Shown piece after piece: positions 51,601 through 62,270 of a stretch of 64,000 nt of DNA. This DNA comes from Physella acuta (taxonomy: Eukaryota > Mollusca > Gastropoda > Physidae). Position numbers and translations under genes: made by a program. The stretch lies in NCBI RefSeq assembly GCF_028476545.1, contig NW_026731885.1, positions 186,001 through 250,000 of the forward strand, in the 5' to 3' direction. Positions within the stretch are counted from its first letter, which is position 1. Every line of letters starts with the position of its first letter. A model generated the notes under the pieces. It had not been told where the DNA came from. It saw only the letters and a list, made by a program, of their open reading frames with translations, and made no database searches.

Positions 51601-54600
51601 CAGTTGGCTAGTGCTATATTGAACCGTTTCTCCCCCCCCTCCCACAGGAAAGCTGTTACATGGTACTGTACAGTTGGCTAGTGCTATATTGAACCGTTTC
51701 TCTCTCCCCCCCACCACAGGAAGGCTGTTACATGGTACTGTACAGTTGGCTAGTGCTATATTGAACCGTTTCTCTCTCCCCCCCACCACAGAAAGGCTGT
51801 TACATGGTACTGTACAGTTGGCTAGTGCTATATTGAACCGTTTCTCCCCCCCTCCCACAGGAAGGCTGTTACATGGTACTGTACAGTTGGCTAGTGCTAT
51901 ATTGAACCGTTTCTCTCTCTCCCCCCCCCCCACCACAGGAAGGCTGTTACATGGTACTGTACAGTTGGCTAGTGCTATATTGAACCGTTTCTCCCCCCCC
52001 CCCTCCCACAGGAAGGCTGTTACATGGTACTGTACAGTTGGCTAGTGCTATATTGAACCGTTTCTCTCTCCCCCCCCCCCCACCACAGAAAGGCTGTTAC
52101 ATGGTACTGTACAGTTGGCTAGTGCTATATTGAACCGTTTCTCTCTCTCCCCCCCCCCCTCCCACAGGAAGGCTGTTACATGGTACTGTACAGTTGGCTA
52201 GTGCTATATTGAACCGTTTCTCTCCCCCCCCCCCCCACCACAGGAAGGCTGTTACATGATACGTTATAACTGGCCCTCCCCTCCTCCCACAGGAAGGCTG
52301 TTACATGGTACTGTACAGTTGGCTAGTGCTATATTGAACCGTTTCTCTCCCCCCCTCCCACAAGAAAGCTGTTACATGGTACTGTACAGTTGGCTAGTGC
52401 TATATTGAACCGTTTCTCTCCCCCCTCCCACAAGAAAGCTGTTACATGGTACTGTACAGTTGGCTAGTGCTATATTGAACCGTTTCTCCCCCCCTCCCAC
52501 AGGAAGGCTGTTACATGGTACTGTACAGTTGGCTAGTGCTATATTGAACCGTTTCTCCCCCCTCCCACAGGAAGGCTGTTACATGGTACTGTACAGTTGG
52601 CTAGTGCTATATTGAACCGTTTCTCTCCCTCCTCCCACAAGAAAGCTGTTACATGGTACTGTACAGTTGGCTAGTGCTATATTGAACCGTTTCTCTCCCC
52701 CCCCCTCCCACCACAGGAAGGCTGTTACATGGTACTGTACAGTTGGCTAGTGCTATATTGAACCGTTTCTCTCCTCCCCCCCCCTCCCACAGGAAGGCTG
52801 TTACATGGTACTGTACAGTTGGCTAGTGCTATATTGAACCGTTTCTCCCACCCCCCCCCCCCTCCCACAGGAAGGCTGTTACATGGTACTGTACAGTTGG
52901 CTAGTGCTATATTGAACCGTTTCTCTCCCCCCCTCCCACAGGAAGGCTGTTACATGGTACTGTACAGTTGGCTAGTGCTATATTGAACCGTTTCTCCCCC
53001 CCCCCCCTCCCACAGGAAGGCTGTTACATGGTACTGTACAGTTGGCTAGTGCTATATTGAACCGTTTCTCCCCCCCCCCCTCCCACAGGAAGGCTGTTAC
53101 ATGGTACTGTACAGTTGGCTAGTGCTATATTGAACCGTTTCTCTCTCCCCCCCCACCACAGGAAGGCTGTTACATGGTACTGTACAGTTGGCTAGTGCTA
53201 TATTGAACCGTTTCTCTCTCTCCCCCCCCCCCCTCCCACAGGAAAGCTGTTACATGGTACTGTACAGTTGGCTAGTGCTATATTGAACCGTTTCTCTCTC
53301 CCCCCCCCCCACCACAGGAAGGCTGTTACATGGTACTGTACAGTTGGCTAGTGCTATATTGAACCGTTTCTCCCCCCCCCCCCTCCCACAGGAAGGCTGT
53401 TACATGGTACTGTATAACTGGCCCTCCCCTCCTTCCACAGGAAGGCTGTTACATGGTACTGTACAGTTGGCTAGTGCTATAGTGAACCGTTTCTCCCCCC
53501 CCCCCTCCCACAGGAAGGCTGTTACATGGTACTGTACAGTTGGCTAGTGCTATATTGAACCGTTTCTCCCCCCCCCCCTCCCACAGGAAGGCTGTTACAT
53601 GGTACTGTACAGTTGGCTAGTGCTATATTGAACCGTTTCTCTCTCTCCCCCCCCCCCCCCACCACAGGAAAGCTGTTACATGGTACTGTACAGTTGGCTA
53701 GTGCTATATTGAACCGTTTCTCTCTCCCCCCCCCCACCCACAGAAAGGCTGTTACATGGTACTGTAGAGTTGGCTAGTGCTATATTGAACCGTTTCTCCC
53801 CCCCCCCCTCCCACAGGAAGGCTGTTACATGGTACTGTACAGTTGGCTAGTGCTATATTGAACCGTTTCTCTCTCTCCCCCCCCCCCCCACCTCAGGAAG
53901 GCTGTTACATGGTACTGTACAGTTGGCTAGTGCTATATTGAACCGTTTCTCCCCCCCCCCCCTCCCACAGGAAGGCTGTTACATGGTACTGTACAGTTGG
54001 CTAGTGCTATATTGAACCGTTTCTCTCTCTCCCCCCCCCCCCCACCACAGGAAAGCTGTTACATGGTACTGTACAGTTGGCTAGTGCTATATTGAACCGT
54101 TTCTCTCTCCCCCCCCCCACCCACAGAAAGGCTGTTACATGGTACTGTACAGTTGGCTAGTGCTATATTGAACCGTTTCTCCCCCCCCTCCCACAGGAAG
54201 GCTGTTACATGGTACTGTACAGTTGGCTAGTGCTATATTGAACCGTTTCTCTGTCTCCCCCCCCCCCCACCTCAGGAAGGCTGTTACATGGTACTGTACA
54301 GTTGGCTAGTGCTATATTGAACCGTTTCTCCCCCCCCCCCCTCCCACAGGAAGGCTGTTACATGGTACTGTACAGTTGGCTAGTGCTATATTAAACCGTT
54401 TCTCCCCCCCCCCTCCCACAGGAAGGCTGTTACATGGTACTGTACAGTTGGCTAGTGCTATATTGAACCGTTTCTCTCTCCCCCCCCCCCCACCACAGGA
54501 AGGCTGTTACATGGTACTGTACAGTTGGTTAGTGCTATATTGAACCGTTTCTCTCTCTCCCCCCCCCTCCCACAGGAAGGCTGTTACATGGTACTGTACA

Positions 54601-57600
54601 GTTGGCTAGTGCTATATTGAACCGTTTCTCTCTCCCCCCCCACCACAGAAAGGCTGTTACATGGTACTGTACAGTTGGCTAGTGCTATATTGAACCGTTT
54701 CTCCCCCCCCCCCCTCCCACAGGAAAGCTGTTACATGGTACTGTACAGTTGGCTAGTGCTATATTGAACCGTTTCTCTCTCTCCCCCCCACCACAGGAAG
54801 GCTGTTACATGGTACTGTACAGTTGGCTAGTGCTATATTGAACCGTTTCTCTCCCCCCCCCCCACCACAGGAAGGCTGTTACATGATACTGTATAACTGG
54901 CCCTCCCCTCCTCCCACAGGAAGGCTGTTACATGGTACTGTACAGTTGGCTAGTGCTATATTGAACCGTTTCTCTCTCTCCCCTCCCCCCCTCCCACAGG
55001 AAGGCTGTTACATGGTACTGTACAGTTGGCTAGTGCTATATTGAACCGTTTCTCCCCCCCCTCCCACAGGAAGGCTGTTACATGGTACTGTACAGTTGGC
55101 TAGTGCTATATTGAACCGTTTCTCTCTCCCCCCCCCCACCACAGGAAGGCTGTTACATGGTACTGTACAGTTGGCTAGTGCTATATTGAACCGTTTCTCT
55201 CTCTCCCCCCCCCCCCCACCACAGGAAAGCTGTTACATGGTACTGTACAGTTGGCTAGTGCTATATTGAACCGTTTCTCTCTCTCCCCCCCCCCACCACA
55301 GAAAGGCTGTTACATGGTACTGTAGAGTTGGCTAGTGCTATATTGAACCGTTTCTCCCCCCCTCCCACAGGAAGGCTGTTACATGGTACTGTACAGTTGG
55401 CTAGTGCTATATTGAACCGTTTCTCTCTCCCCCCCCCCCACCACAGGAAGGCTGTTACATGGCACTGTATAGTTGGCTAGTGCTATATTGAACCGTTTCT
55501 CCCCCCCCCTCCCACAGGAAGGCTGTTACATGGTACTGTACAGTTGGCTAGTGCTATATTGAACCGTTTCTCTCTCTCCCCCCCCCCCCCCCCACCACAG
55601 GAAGGCTGTTACATGGTACTGTACAGTTGGCTAGTGCTATATTGAACCGTTTCTCCCCCCCCCCCTCCCACAGGAAGGCTGTTACATGGTACTGTACAGT
55701 TGGCTAGTGCTATATTGAACCGTTTCTCCCCCCCCCCCCTCCCACAGGAAGGCTGTTACATGGTACTGTACAGTTGGCTAGTGCTATATTGAACCGTTTC
55801 TCCCCCCCCACCACAGGAAGGCTGTTACATGGTACTGTACAGTTGGCTAGTGCTATATTGAACCGTTTCTCCCCCCCCCTCCCACAGGAAGGCTGTTACA
55901 TGGTACTGTACAGTTGGCTAGTGCTATATTGAACCGTTTCTCTCTCCCCCCCCCCACCACAGGAAGGCTGTTACATGGTACTGTACAGTTGGCTAGTGCT
56001 ATATTGAACCGTTTCTCCCCTCCCCCTCCCACAGGAAGGCTGTTACATGGTACTGTACAGTTGGCTAGTGCTATATTGAACCGTTTCTCCCCCCCCCCCT
56101 CCCACAGGAAGGCTGTTACATGGTACTGTACAGTTGGCTAGTGCTATATTGAACCGTTTCTCCCCCCCCCCTCCCACAGGAAGGCTGTTACATGGTACTG
56201 TATAACTGGCTGTTGCCGTACACTAACGGCTACTCATTAATGGTCATCGTTCAGTTGATTGACATCACCATCCACCTCATGCTGTACAAGAAATCCATCA
56301 AACAGACGCAGGAGGAACATTCTATCGTTATAGAGTAAGTTGTAGCCCATTCCATTGTTATAGAGTAAGTTTATAGACTGTAGCCCATTCTATTGTTATA
56401 GAGTAAGTTGTAGCCCATTCCATCGTTATAGAGTAAGTTTATAGACTGTAGCCCATTCTATTGTTATAGAGTAAGTTGTAGCCCATTCCATCGTTATAGA
56501 GTAAGTTCATAGACTGTAGCCCATTCCATCGTTATAGAGTAAGTTGTAGCCCATTCTATCGTTATAGAGTAAGTTTATAGACTGTAGCCCATTCCATCGT
56601 TATAGAGTAAGTTGTAGCCCATTCCATTGTTATAGAGTAAGTTTATAGACTGTAGCCCATTCCATCGTTATAGAGTAAGTTGTAGCCCATTATATCGTGA
56701 TAGAGTAAGTTGTAGCCCATTCCATCGTTATAGAGTAAGTTTATAGACTGTAGCCCATTCTATCGTTATAGAGTAAGTTGTAGCCCATTCTATCGTTATA
56801 GAGTAAGTTGTAGCCCATTCTATCGTTATAGAGTAAGTTCATAGACTGTAGCCCATTCTATCGTTATAGAGTAAGTTGTAGCCCATTCTATCGTTATAGA
56901 GTAAGTTCATAGACTGTAGCCCACTCCATTGTTATAGAGTAAGTTGTAGCCCATTCTATCGTTATAGAGTAAGTTGTAGCCCATTCTATCGTTATAGAGT
57001 AAGTTGTAGCCCATTCCATCGTTATAGAGTAAGTTGTAGCCCATTCTATCGTTATAGAGTAAGTTGTAGCCCATTCTATCGTTATAGAGTAAGTTCATAG
57101 ACTGTAGCCCACTCCATTGTTATAGAGTAAGTTGTAGCCCATTCTATCGTTATAGAGTAAGTTGTAGCCCATTCTATCGTTATAGAGTAAGTTGTAGCCC
57201 ATTCCATCGTTATAGAGTAAGTTGTAGCCCATTCTATCGTTATAGAGTAAGTTGTAGCCCATTCTATCTTTATAGAGTAAGTTCATAGACTGTAGCCCAT
57301 TCTATCGTTATAGAGTAAGTTTATAGACTGTATCCCATTTTATTGTGATAGAGTAAGTTGTAGCCCATTCTATCTTTATAGAGTAAGTTCATAGACTGTA
57401 GCCCATTCCATATTTATAGAGTAAGTTGTATCCCATTCTATCGTTATAGAGTAAGTTCATAGACTGTAGCCCATTCTATCTTTATAGAGTAAGTTGTAGC
57501 CCATTCTATCGTTATAGAGTAAGTTGTAGCACATTCTGTCTTTATAGAGTAAGTTCATAGATTGTAGCCCATTATATCTTTATAGAGTAAGTTGTAGCCC

Positions 57601-57960
57601 ATTCTATGGTTATAGAGTAAGTTCATAGACTGTAGCCCATTATATCGTTATAAAGTAAGTTGTAGCCCATTCTATGGTTATAGAGTAAGTTCATAGACTA
57701 CAGCACATACCGTTTATAGAGCAAGATCAGGCACATTGCGCCACATAAAAACTAGTCTGTCAACTTGCAAAACTAGCCTGCCAACAACTCTGGCTTGGAC
57801 CTATAAAGCCTATATTTCTTTATGTAGACCCAACACAATCACTTGATACAGAACTAAATACAAACACATGAATGATTTGAAATATTTTTTTCCTTAATGA
57901 GATCTTTTAATTGTTTTGCTTTAATAACTTTATAGACGTCCACCTGAGGAAGACGAATAA
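40737..57960 (+). CDS. Tetraspanin with repeat-built N-terminal extension, 9 exons (paralogue 2)
   Basis: Exons: 40737-41730, 42159-42244, 43018-43179, 43697-43776, 45033-45234, 47100-47195, 48539-48628, 56180-56334, 57936-57960 (TAA). All are GT-AG and in phase, about 629 residues. Exons 3-5, 7 and 8 equal those of paralogue 1 in length. Residues 1-345 are cytoplasmic: about three 17-residue KVPDYRDLETDRSLRPC units, then some 19 heptads of the type DRRSDFY/DRRSALW (about residues 119-248), then a polar linker and an acidic DADSDDDD patch. TM1 is near 350-375, TM2 near 415-440, TM3 near 445-468 and TM4 near 588-610. The large loop has GQCCGIID, VPPTCC, HECAE and EGCY, a six-cysteine tetraspanin loop. 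The C-tail is short (RPPEEDE). The first ATG of two in a row is taken as start. Nearly every splice junction carries a minisatellite. Orthology within tetraspanins is not resolved. Confidence 0.92.
40790..41480 (+). repeat. Coding repeats of tetraspanin 2: 51-nt units then 21-nt units
   Basis: 40790-40965 holds three 51-nt units (CTACAGAGACCTGGAGACAG, then ATAGGTCTTTACGG). 41082-41480 holds about 19 units of 21 nt (GACAGACGGTCAGACTTGAG and variants) that encode DRRSxxx heptads. Lengths are multiples of three, and third-position and residue variation shows retention as coding sequence. Confidence 0.95.
42245..42730 (+). repeat. Minisatellite starting at the exon-2 donor of tetraspanin 2
   Basis: The donor GTAGGTGATGGTGTATGG opens a degenerate array of TATGGTTATGGTGCATAG, TTCTAGTGTATGCTTATGG, TGTTTGGGTGTGGTATACGG (about 75-bp units built of smaller TTATGGTGT motifs). 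GTAGG/TTTAGGTATGG resembles the donor. Confidence 0.85.
42783..43012 (+). repeat. 27-bp minisatellite next to the exon-3 acceptor of tetraspanin 2
   Basis: About eight units of TTGCCTGTTGCTTTGCTTGT, ATCCTTA end at TTTTTGCCTCAG, the acceptor at 43018. The units are pyrimidine-rich and polypyrimidine-tract-like but lack the AG/exon start. They sit at the equivalent junction to the 28205-28565 array in paralogue 1. Confidence 0.93.
43340..43610. repeat. Minisatellite (about 54 bp, 5 copies) in intron 3 of tetraspanin 2
   Basis: Units read AAACTTCCCACTAAACCTCT, CCACTGGTCATGACACGCCC, CTGACCGTATCTT. They do not contain a splice junction; the array lies about 90 bases upstream of exon 4. Confidence 0.92.
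43777..44910 (+). repeat. Minisatellite of the tetraspanin-2 exon-4 donor (about 46 bp, ~24 copies)
   Basis: The exon ends GCACAA|GTAAGTTTTAGG. The array repeats TGTGAAGTAAGTGTTAGATT, CTATACACTTTTTTACACAC, GTTCTTG. Each unit keeps an AAGTAAGT donor consensus. Paralogue 1 has a three-copy donor array at the same junction (29158-29280). Confidence 0.94.
45195..45495 (+). repeat. Tandem copies of the tetraspanin-2 exon-5 donor (about 41 bp, 7 copies)
   Basis: ACATACGACATCATCTCTAT, ATGG|GTGAGTCGACAGTGCTC is repeated almost perfectly. The first copy is the real exon end (45234). The exon-derived part (24 bases) and donor are identical in all copies, implying very recent expansion. Confidence 0.96.
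45597..45690. repeat. (TA)n(TG)n microsatellite
   Basis: TA run of about 70 bases followed by TG run, in intron 5 of tetraspanin 2, flanked by degenerate TGTTTATATATGTAAGTGCT repeats. Confidence 0.97.
45820..47095 (+). repeat. Minisatellite leading into the exon-6 acceptor of tetraspanin 2 (about 22-34 bp, ~40 copies)
   Basis: Units CATACCATCCTGTTGACTTT, TAGCTTCAGT vary by insertion of TTT and TTCAG. The true acceptor ACCATCCTGTCTCAG (exon 47100) is a modified last unit. A segment starting near 46001 recurs about 554 bases later (near 46555), including the rare TTTTAGCTACAGTC, TACCACCCTG and GACGTCTAGC variants, so the array contains a large duplication. Confidence 0.93.
47186..48150 (+). 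repeat. Minisatellite of the tetraspanin-2 exon-6 donor (28 bp, about 34 copies)
   Basis: Exon 6 ends CAACTTCAG|GTCAGTTTTG. The unit AACTTCAGGTCAGTTTTGTG, GGTCAAAC keeps the exon end and donor. The 28-nt unit has no stop in any plus-strand frame, so open frames of up to 243 codons run through the array. They are repeat artefacts unless the intron is retained. Confidence 0.96.
48330..48535 (+). repeat. 30-bp minisatellite before the exon-7 acceptor of tetraspanin 2
   Basis: About seven units of ATTGAGATCAATGTAAAAAT, GATTGTTGAC end in GTTGACATTTAATTTTAG, the acceptor at 48539. The last unit grades into the splice site but other units lack AG|GTCC. Confidence 0.9.
48640..48924 (+). other. Intron 7 of tetraspanin 2, non-array part
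   Basis: Holds short inverted motifs (AAAGTCCGAAAGTTTTTTGA and TTTCGGACTTGGCC; CAGTCCGCGGACTGGCTAAA) that could fold as hairpins. No coding signal. Confidence 0.4.
48925..56179 (+). repeat. Giant minisatellite of the tetraspanin-2 exon-8 acceptor (70-78 bp, roughly 95-100 copies)
   Basis: Each unit is CTCCCACAG|GAAGGCTGTTA, CATGGTACTGTACAGTTGGC, TAGTGCTATATTGAACCGTT, TCTC then a C run of 6-16. It is a complete 3' splice site: C/T tract, AG and 30-odd exon bases. The true exon at 56180 is the last copy and switches to TATAACTGGCTGTTGCC. Every array copy reads EGCYMVLYSWLVLY and then TGA. Near 48950, 50600, 52265, 53410 and 54890 are shorter hybrid units with TATAACTGGCCCTCCCC, marking higher-order blocks. 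Confidence 0.97.
56322..57715 (+). repeat. Minisatellite of the tetraspanin-2 exon-8 donor (30 and ~40 bp, about 40 copies)
   Basis: Exon 8 ends CATTCTATCGTTATAGA|GT. Units CCATTCTATCGTTATAGAGT, AAGTTGTAGC alternate with a longer form that adds TTATAGACTG. All keep ATAGA|GTAAGT. An exact block of about 188 bases is duplicated (56907-57094 and 57095-57282). Reading through the donor gives an immediate TAA. Confidence 0.96.
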
Positions 57961-58650
57961 CCACCCACATCAAATTTTTAAAATAAACTCTTTATGGGCC
58001 AGTCAATGCTCCATTTAGGATTGAGTGTAATCTTAATCGGAACGGGAATCAACGAACGCGTCATTTTAATCCAAGTAGGAACCAGCCAACTTGCGGTTTT
58101 GACCCTAATAAGAATGAGTCAACACATTGTCTTAATCTTAATAGGAATTAGCCAACACCTGGTATTAACCCAAATAGGAATTAGTCAACTCCTGGTCATG
58201 AACCAAGTAGGAATTAGCCAACTCGTGAAATTAGCCCAAATAGGAATTAGCCAACTCCTGAAATTAGCCCAAATAGGAATTACCCAACTCTTGGTCTCTA
58301 CCCAAGTAGGAATTAGCCAAGACCTGGCATTAACCCAAGTAGGAATTAGCCAAGACCAGGCATTAACCCAAGTAGGAATCAGCCAAGACCTGGCATTAAC
58401 CCAAGTAGGAATCAGCCAAGACCTGGCATTAACCCAAGTAGGAATTAGCCAAGACCTGGCATTAACCCAAGTAGGAATTAGCCAAGACCTGGCATTAACC
58501 CAAGTTGGAATTAGCCAAGACCTAATTGTATCCTACTGTAAACTTGGCTCAGTTGAGAACTTGTTTCCTTGTTAATGTGTTCATGTCTTTTCTTTTCTCT
58601 CTTTTTGATCTGTAATTGATTTTTTAAAAAAATTAAACTTTAAAAAAGAA
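57961..58650 (+). other. Tetraspanin-2 3'UTR with a 33-bp minisatellite (58075-58530)
   Basis: After the stop lies AATAAA (near 57983), then about 14 units of GGAATTAGCCAAGACCTGGC, ATTAACCCAAGTA. As 33 is a multiple of three, a 193-codon frame (ISQDLALTQVG repeats) stays open; there is no sign that it is a gene. The mRNA end is not certain. Confidence 0.7.
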
Positions 58651-58717
58651 AGAAACAAAATGTGTTAATAATTCATCTGAATGTTTTTGTTGTGTAAGTG
58701 AATGTGTGCTGTGTTTA

Positions 58718-61404
58718 CAGTGCCGGGCGCCAGGTTATTTAGCGCCCTAGGCAAAACTTATTATAACGCCTTCTTCACACACATTAATTACTAAGACATA
58801 TGTATAAGAAGAAAATTAATTAAAAGTGGCATATTAGTTTATTATCAATTGCATACACGGTATACGTAGACATCAAAATTAAATTTTACTTGCCTCCTTC
58901 GTCTCAAAAGTGAGTACTAATTCCTTCAATTCCAGTTTGTAAACGTAATTACATTTTATTGAAATTGTTGCTAACTCCACGAGTCTACTTTGTACTTTAC
59001 AACATAGCCCCCCCCCCCCCATTTAGAAAATATTAAGTGCTCCCCCCCCCCCCTCCAAAGTCTGGAAAAAAAACACTAAAAAAAATTTCTTGTAGTGTTG
59101 GGCTCACTGCAGACCTCCCAAGGTGAGTTCCAAAACGGAACTTACCTGTTTTAACCTTCTGTCTTTAGTTATACTTGTAAAATGTTTATATTGTGTGATT
59201 ATGTAACGATTTTTTTTTGTTTTTGAAAAATAAAAGGTTATAAATTTGATAGATTCCAGCCTAAAATTGTTATATATGAAACCTTTAGGAGAGGGGAAAA
59301 ATATGAAAAGACAATTAGATGTTTAATTTACGACAAAGACTGTTTGTCTACTAACATTAAGTATTGCAATCTACGACGGCTACTGATGTAGGCCTATTTG
59401 TTTTTCAACTCAATAATGCAAAAAACACCTACCAAACTATTTTGTTTAGAACTTAAGCTCTGTATAATTTTAAAAATAGCAAATAATAACTTAAAGTTGT
59501 ATTTATATGTTAGCGGTCGACCTAAGGTGCAGGAATTTGATATAATGAATATAAAGTTAAGCAACGAATAGGGCTGGTAAGTAGGTCATCAACCAGTTCT
59601 ATGGCTCATGCAGTTTTTGTTGAGCCGTAGAACTGGTTGGTGACCTACTTACCAGCCCTATTATCTCCTATTTGAAAATCCAAATACCAAAATTTTATTC
59701 AAGGGAAATAACTTTTACAAGAATAGCTAAATTAATCAAGTGTAACTAAGACATGTTTGAAAAACACAATAAAACGCTGTAAATTTCATTACCTAATAAT
59801 TATAATAAATTTTTTATAATAACTATGTAAACCTGTAAAAACAATATATTAAACCTATTGAATACTTAACTGTAGGTTTTGTTTGAAAGTCTAAAAACGG
59901 TAGCTTTATTATAACATACTTCTATTAAATTTTGATGACATACATTTAATTGCGGTGTACTGATAGTCACATTTGCATCATATTTTGGTTACCCTAATTA
60001 GGGACGTCTTTCTCAAAAATCAAACACGGTTAACTGTTTTAGACATTGCTATAATTATTGATTAAATATAAAAAAAAATAAAGTGGAAAAACGAAGTATA
60101 CGGTTAGTTATAAATTCCATCCTGTTTAATCTATATATATAATTCTCTTCTGGGAGACGCTAGAAAACAGGCTGTAAGCGCGCCTTCCTCTCTAGGCATA
60201 TCTCTATTACCCCCCCCCCCCCCCCCATACCCACATGGTCTGGTGAGCTGTGGTTCACGCTAAATGTTTACAAGCGTAGAGACGGGTTTAGTGACGGCTA
60301 TTAGGGGCAGATAATTTAGTTTGAAAATATTTTAAACTTAGGGTAGCTAACTAAGAGGAGGCTGCTTTCACGAGGAGGGGGGGGGGGGTTGGGGGGAAAG
60401 GAGGGTTTTAGTGTTTTAAAGCAAATATATTTTCAGTGGCAGCATTAGTACTGTCGAATTCACAAATTATGAATTACTGAAAAGTAAAAAAAAACCACCT
60501 AAATAGCGGCGTATGATACGTCGCGTGTCGGCTCGTAGTATTTATTAATGGTGTTGTAATATAGATTCCTAAAAAAAAAAAACAAGATTTTTCAATTAGA
60601 AAACGCCTACCTTTCTTTGTAGTGTGTTCCGTACTGAATTGAAAACATCTAACTTACGATAAACTCGACTACTCGGTGTACTCTACTACATTCACAACAC
60701 ATATCAAACTTCGATACCTAAACATAACTAGACTCGATGCTCCAGAACTACGACACCAACTCGTTTAACTTCACCAAGCTCTACAAACGGTACTCCCAAT
60801 GAACAACGATTTCACTGGACCTACTACTACACTTTAACAGTCAATGTAATTCGATACCTTAATACCACAAGAATCAATACTCCCGAACTCCAGAACTACG
60901 ATACGTCATCACCTGCATTCTCATTTCTCTATTACCAATCAAATTCCACTAGACCTTCAACTACAAAAGAGCCGAATAAAAATTATGACACTCTAACACT
61001 TCGATACTTTATATCTACGAAACCATATCAGCAACAGCCTTCCGCCGCTACTCCCAAATCTAAACAATTCATCAAAACTTACCAAACAAGTACAATACTT
61101 TGAACACCCCGTCATTACAAAACTCTGTACACCAGGACAGATTTCTAATTCAAAGTCAGAGAAAAAGAGACTTACAAGCCTTATTAAAATTAAATAACCG
61201 TTTGAAATATTCGAAATTTATATTACGAACTTATTTAATCGTTTTCTACATCAATTATGTGCCACCAAATTTAAAAGGCAGAGTGACTGGTAAAAAGCGC
61301 CCCGACCTTTCCAAATTAGGGAGATGGGGTTGCATTTTGCGCCCCCCTTAGGGATGGCGCCCTAGGCGACCGCCTAGTTCGCCTTAGAGGTGGCACCGGC
61401 CCTG
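58718..61404. mobile_element. 2.7-kb hAT-like transposon without recognisable transposase
   Basis: The inverted ends CAGTGCCGGGCGCCAGG and, on the other strand, CAGGGCCGGTGCCACC are flanked by a perfect 8-bp duplication TGTGTTTA (58710-58717 and 61405-61412). Near both ends GCGCCCTAGGC occurs inverted. CAGGGCCGG ends with an 8-bp duplication fit hAT. The inside is AT-rich with a poly-C/G-tract piece (58995-59075), a long hairpin (59567-59662), and an A/C-rich stretch (60640-61090). The largest frame (61100-61351, 83 codons) does not look like transposase. Probably a non-autonomous element or composite. Confidence 0.82.
59567..59662. repeat. Long perfect-like hairpin inside the hAT element
   Basis: AATAGGGCTGGTAAGTAGGT, CATCAACCAGTTCTATGGCT on the left is mirrored by AGCCGTAGAACTGGTTGGTG, ACCTACTTACCAGCCCTATT on the right around a loop of about 12 bases. 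Arms are about 42 bases with one or two mismatches. Confidence 0.93.
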
Positions 61405-61690
61405 TGTGTTTATCTACGTATTTTAACAAGTCTGTGTACAAAAAGAGACTAAAAAAAAACAGACAAAAATGTCTGCTCCGGTTGAAAAGTATTAATATTA
61501 AAGCTTTAAACAATTAGCATGTAAAATCTGCAAGACAAAATTTACAAATGCAGAAAACTTGAAAGTCTTACTTTAACTTTGAGGCTACCTTTCTGTTTAC
61601 TTTACCTTTCTGTGTGATTTTTGAAAGAATACCTATACAATACAAATAATGATCGGCAATACAATTGACAATCATTACTTATGTGCTATT
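61405..61690. other. Short unannotated stretch right of the hAT element
   Basis: AT-rich; no ORF, splice pair or repeat recognised. Confidence 0.4.
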
Positions 61691-61691
61691 A

Positions 61692-61886
61692 TCGATTCCC
61701 GTTTGTGTCCAAGACACATGGGGTAGAGGAAGTAGAGTTGTTTCCCTAATGTGTGTCAGGTACCAATTAGAGCTGGGTGGACTCGGGGATGTCTTGAAGT
61801 ATTGTGTCCGAACCGAGATCTGAACTCGAGACCTTCATGCTAGCCTTCAAACGCTCTACCACTCGAGCATTCGACCACACCTATTT
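61692..61886 (-). repeat. tRNA-derived SINE, minus strand, head preserved
   Basis: The reverse complement carries TGGTCGAATGCTCGAGTGGT, AGAGCG (A box), CTCGAGTTCAGATCTCGG (B box), then GAGTCCACCCAGCTCTAATT, GGTACC and a CTACTTCCTCTACCCCATGT tail. Same family as 29332. Confidence 0.85.
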
Positions 61887-62149
61887 TTTTAAAATAATAA
61901 ATTAATCTTTTTTTTTTGTGGCGCTTGAAAAAAAATGTTTTAATAATGTTTACCGTTTCTTTAGGTAAGAATTAAAAATACAATAAAACATCAATACATT
62001 TTTAGTTCTTCCGACAAATGTCTCTTTTTACTTTCTCGTATACAGAATATAGAAAAAGTATTGAAATCAGTGGGAAAAAAAGTAAATATTTGTTTAGATT
62101 TAAAAAAAAAACAACTCGATTGTGTACAAGAACTACACCGAATGTGTAT

Positions 62150-62270
62150 ATATATTCGCACTACAAGATACAACATATATGCGCACTACAAGATAAAACA
62201 TATATGCGCACTACAAGATTAAACATATATGCACACTACAAAATAAAAAGTACATATGCGCACTACATGA
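62150..62270. repeat. Short tandem repeat, about 30 bp, 4-5 copies
   Basis: Units of ATATGCGCACTACAAGATAA, AACAT with decay toward the right end. Confidence 0.85.

Noticed and set aside
57994-58575. 193-codon open frame with ISQDLALTQVG repeats
   Set aside because: Made by a 33-bp minisatellite in the 3'UTR after the tetraspanin 2 stop; unit length divisible by three keeps it open.
61100-61351. 83-codon frame inside the hAT-like element as a transposase
   Set aside because: No hAT motif is visible and it runs into the terminal region; not called.
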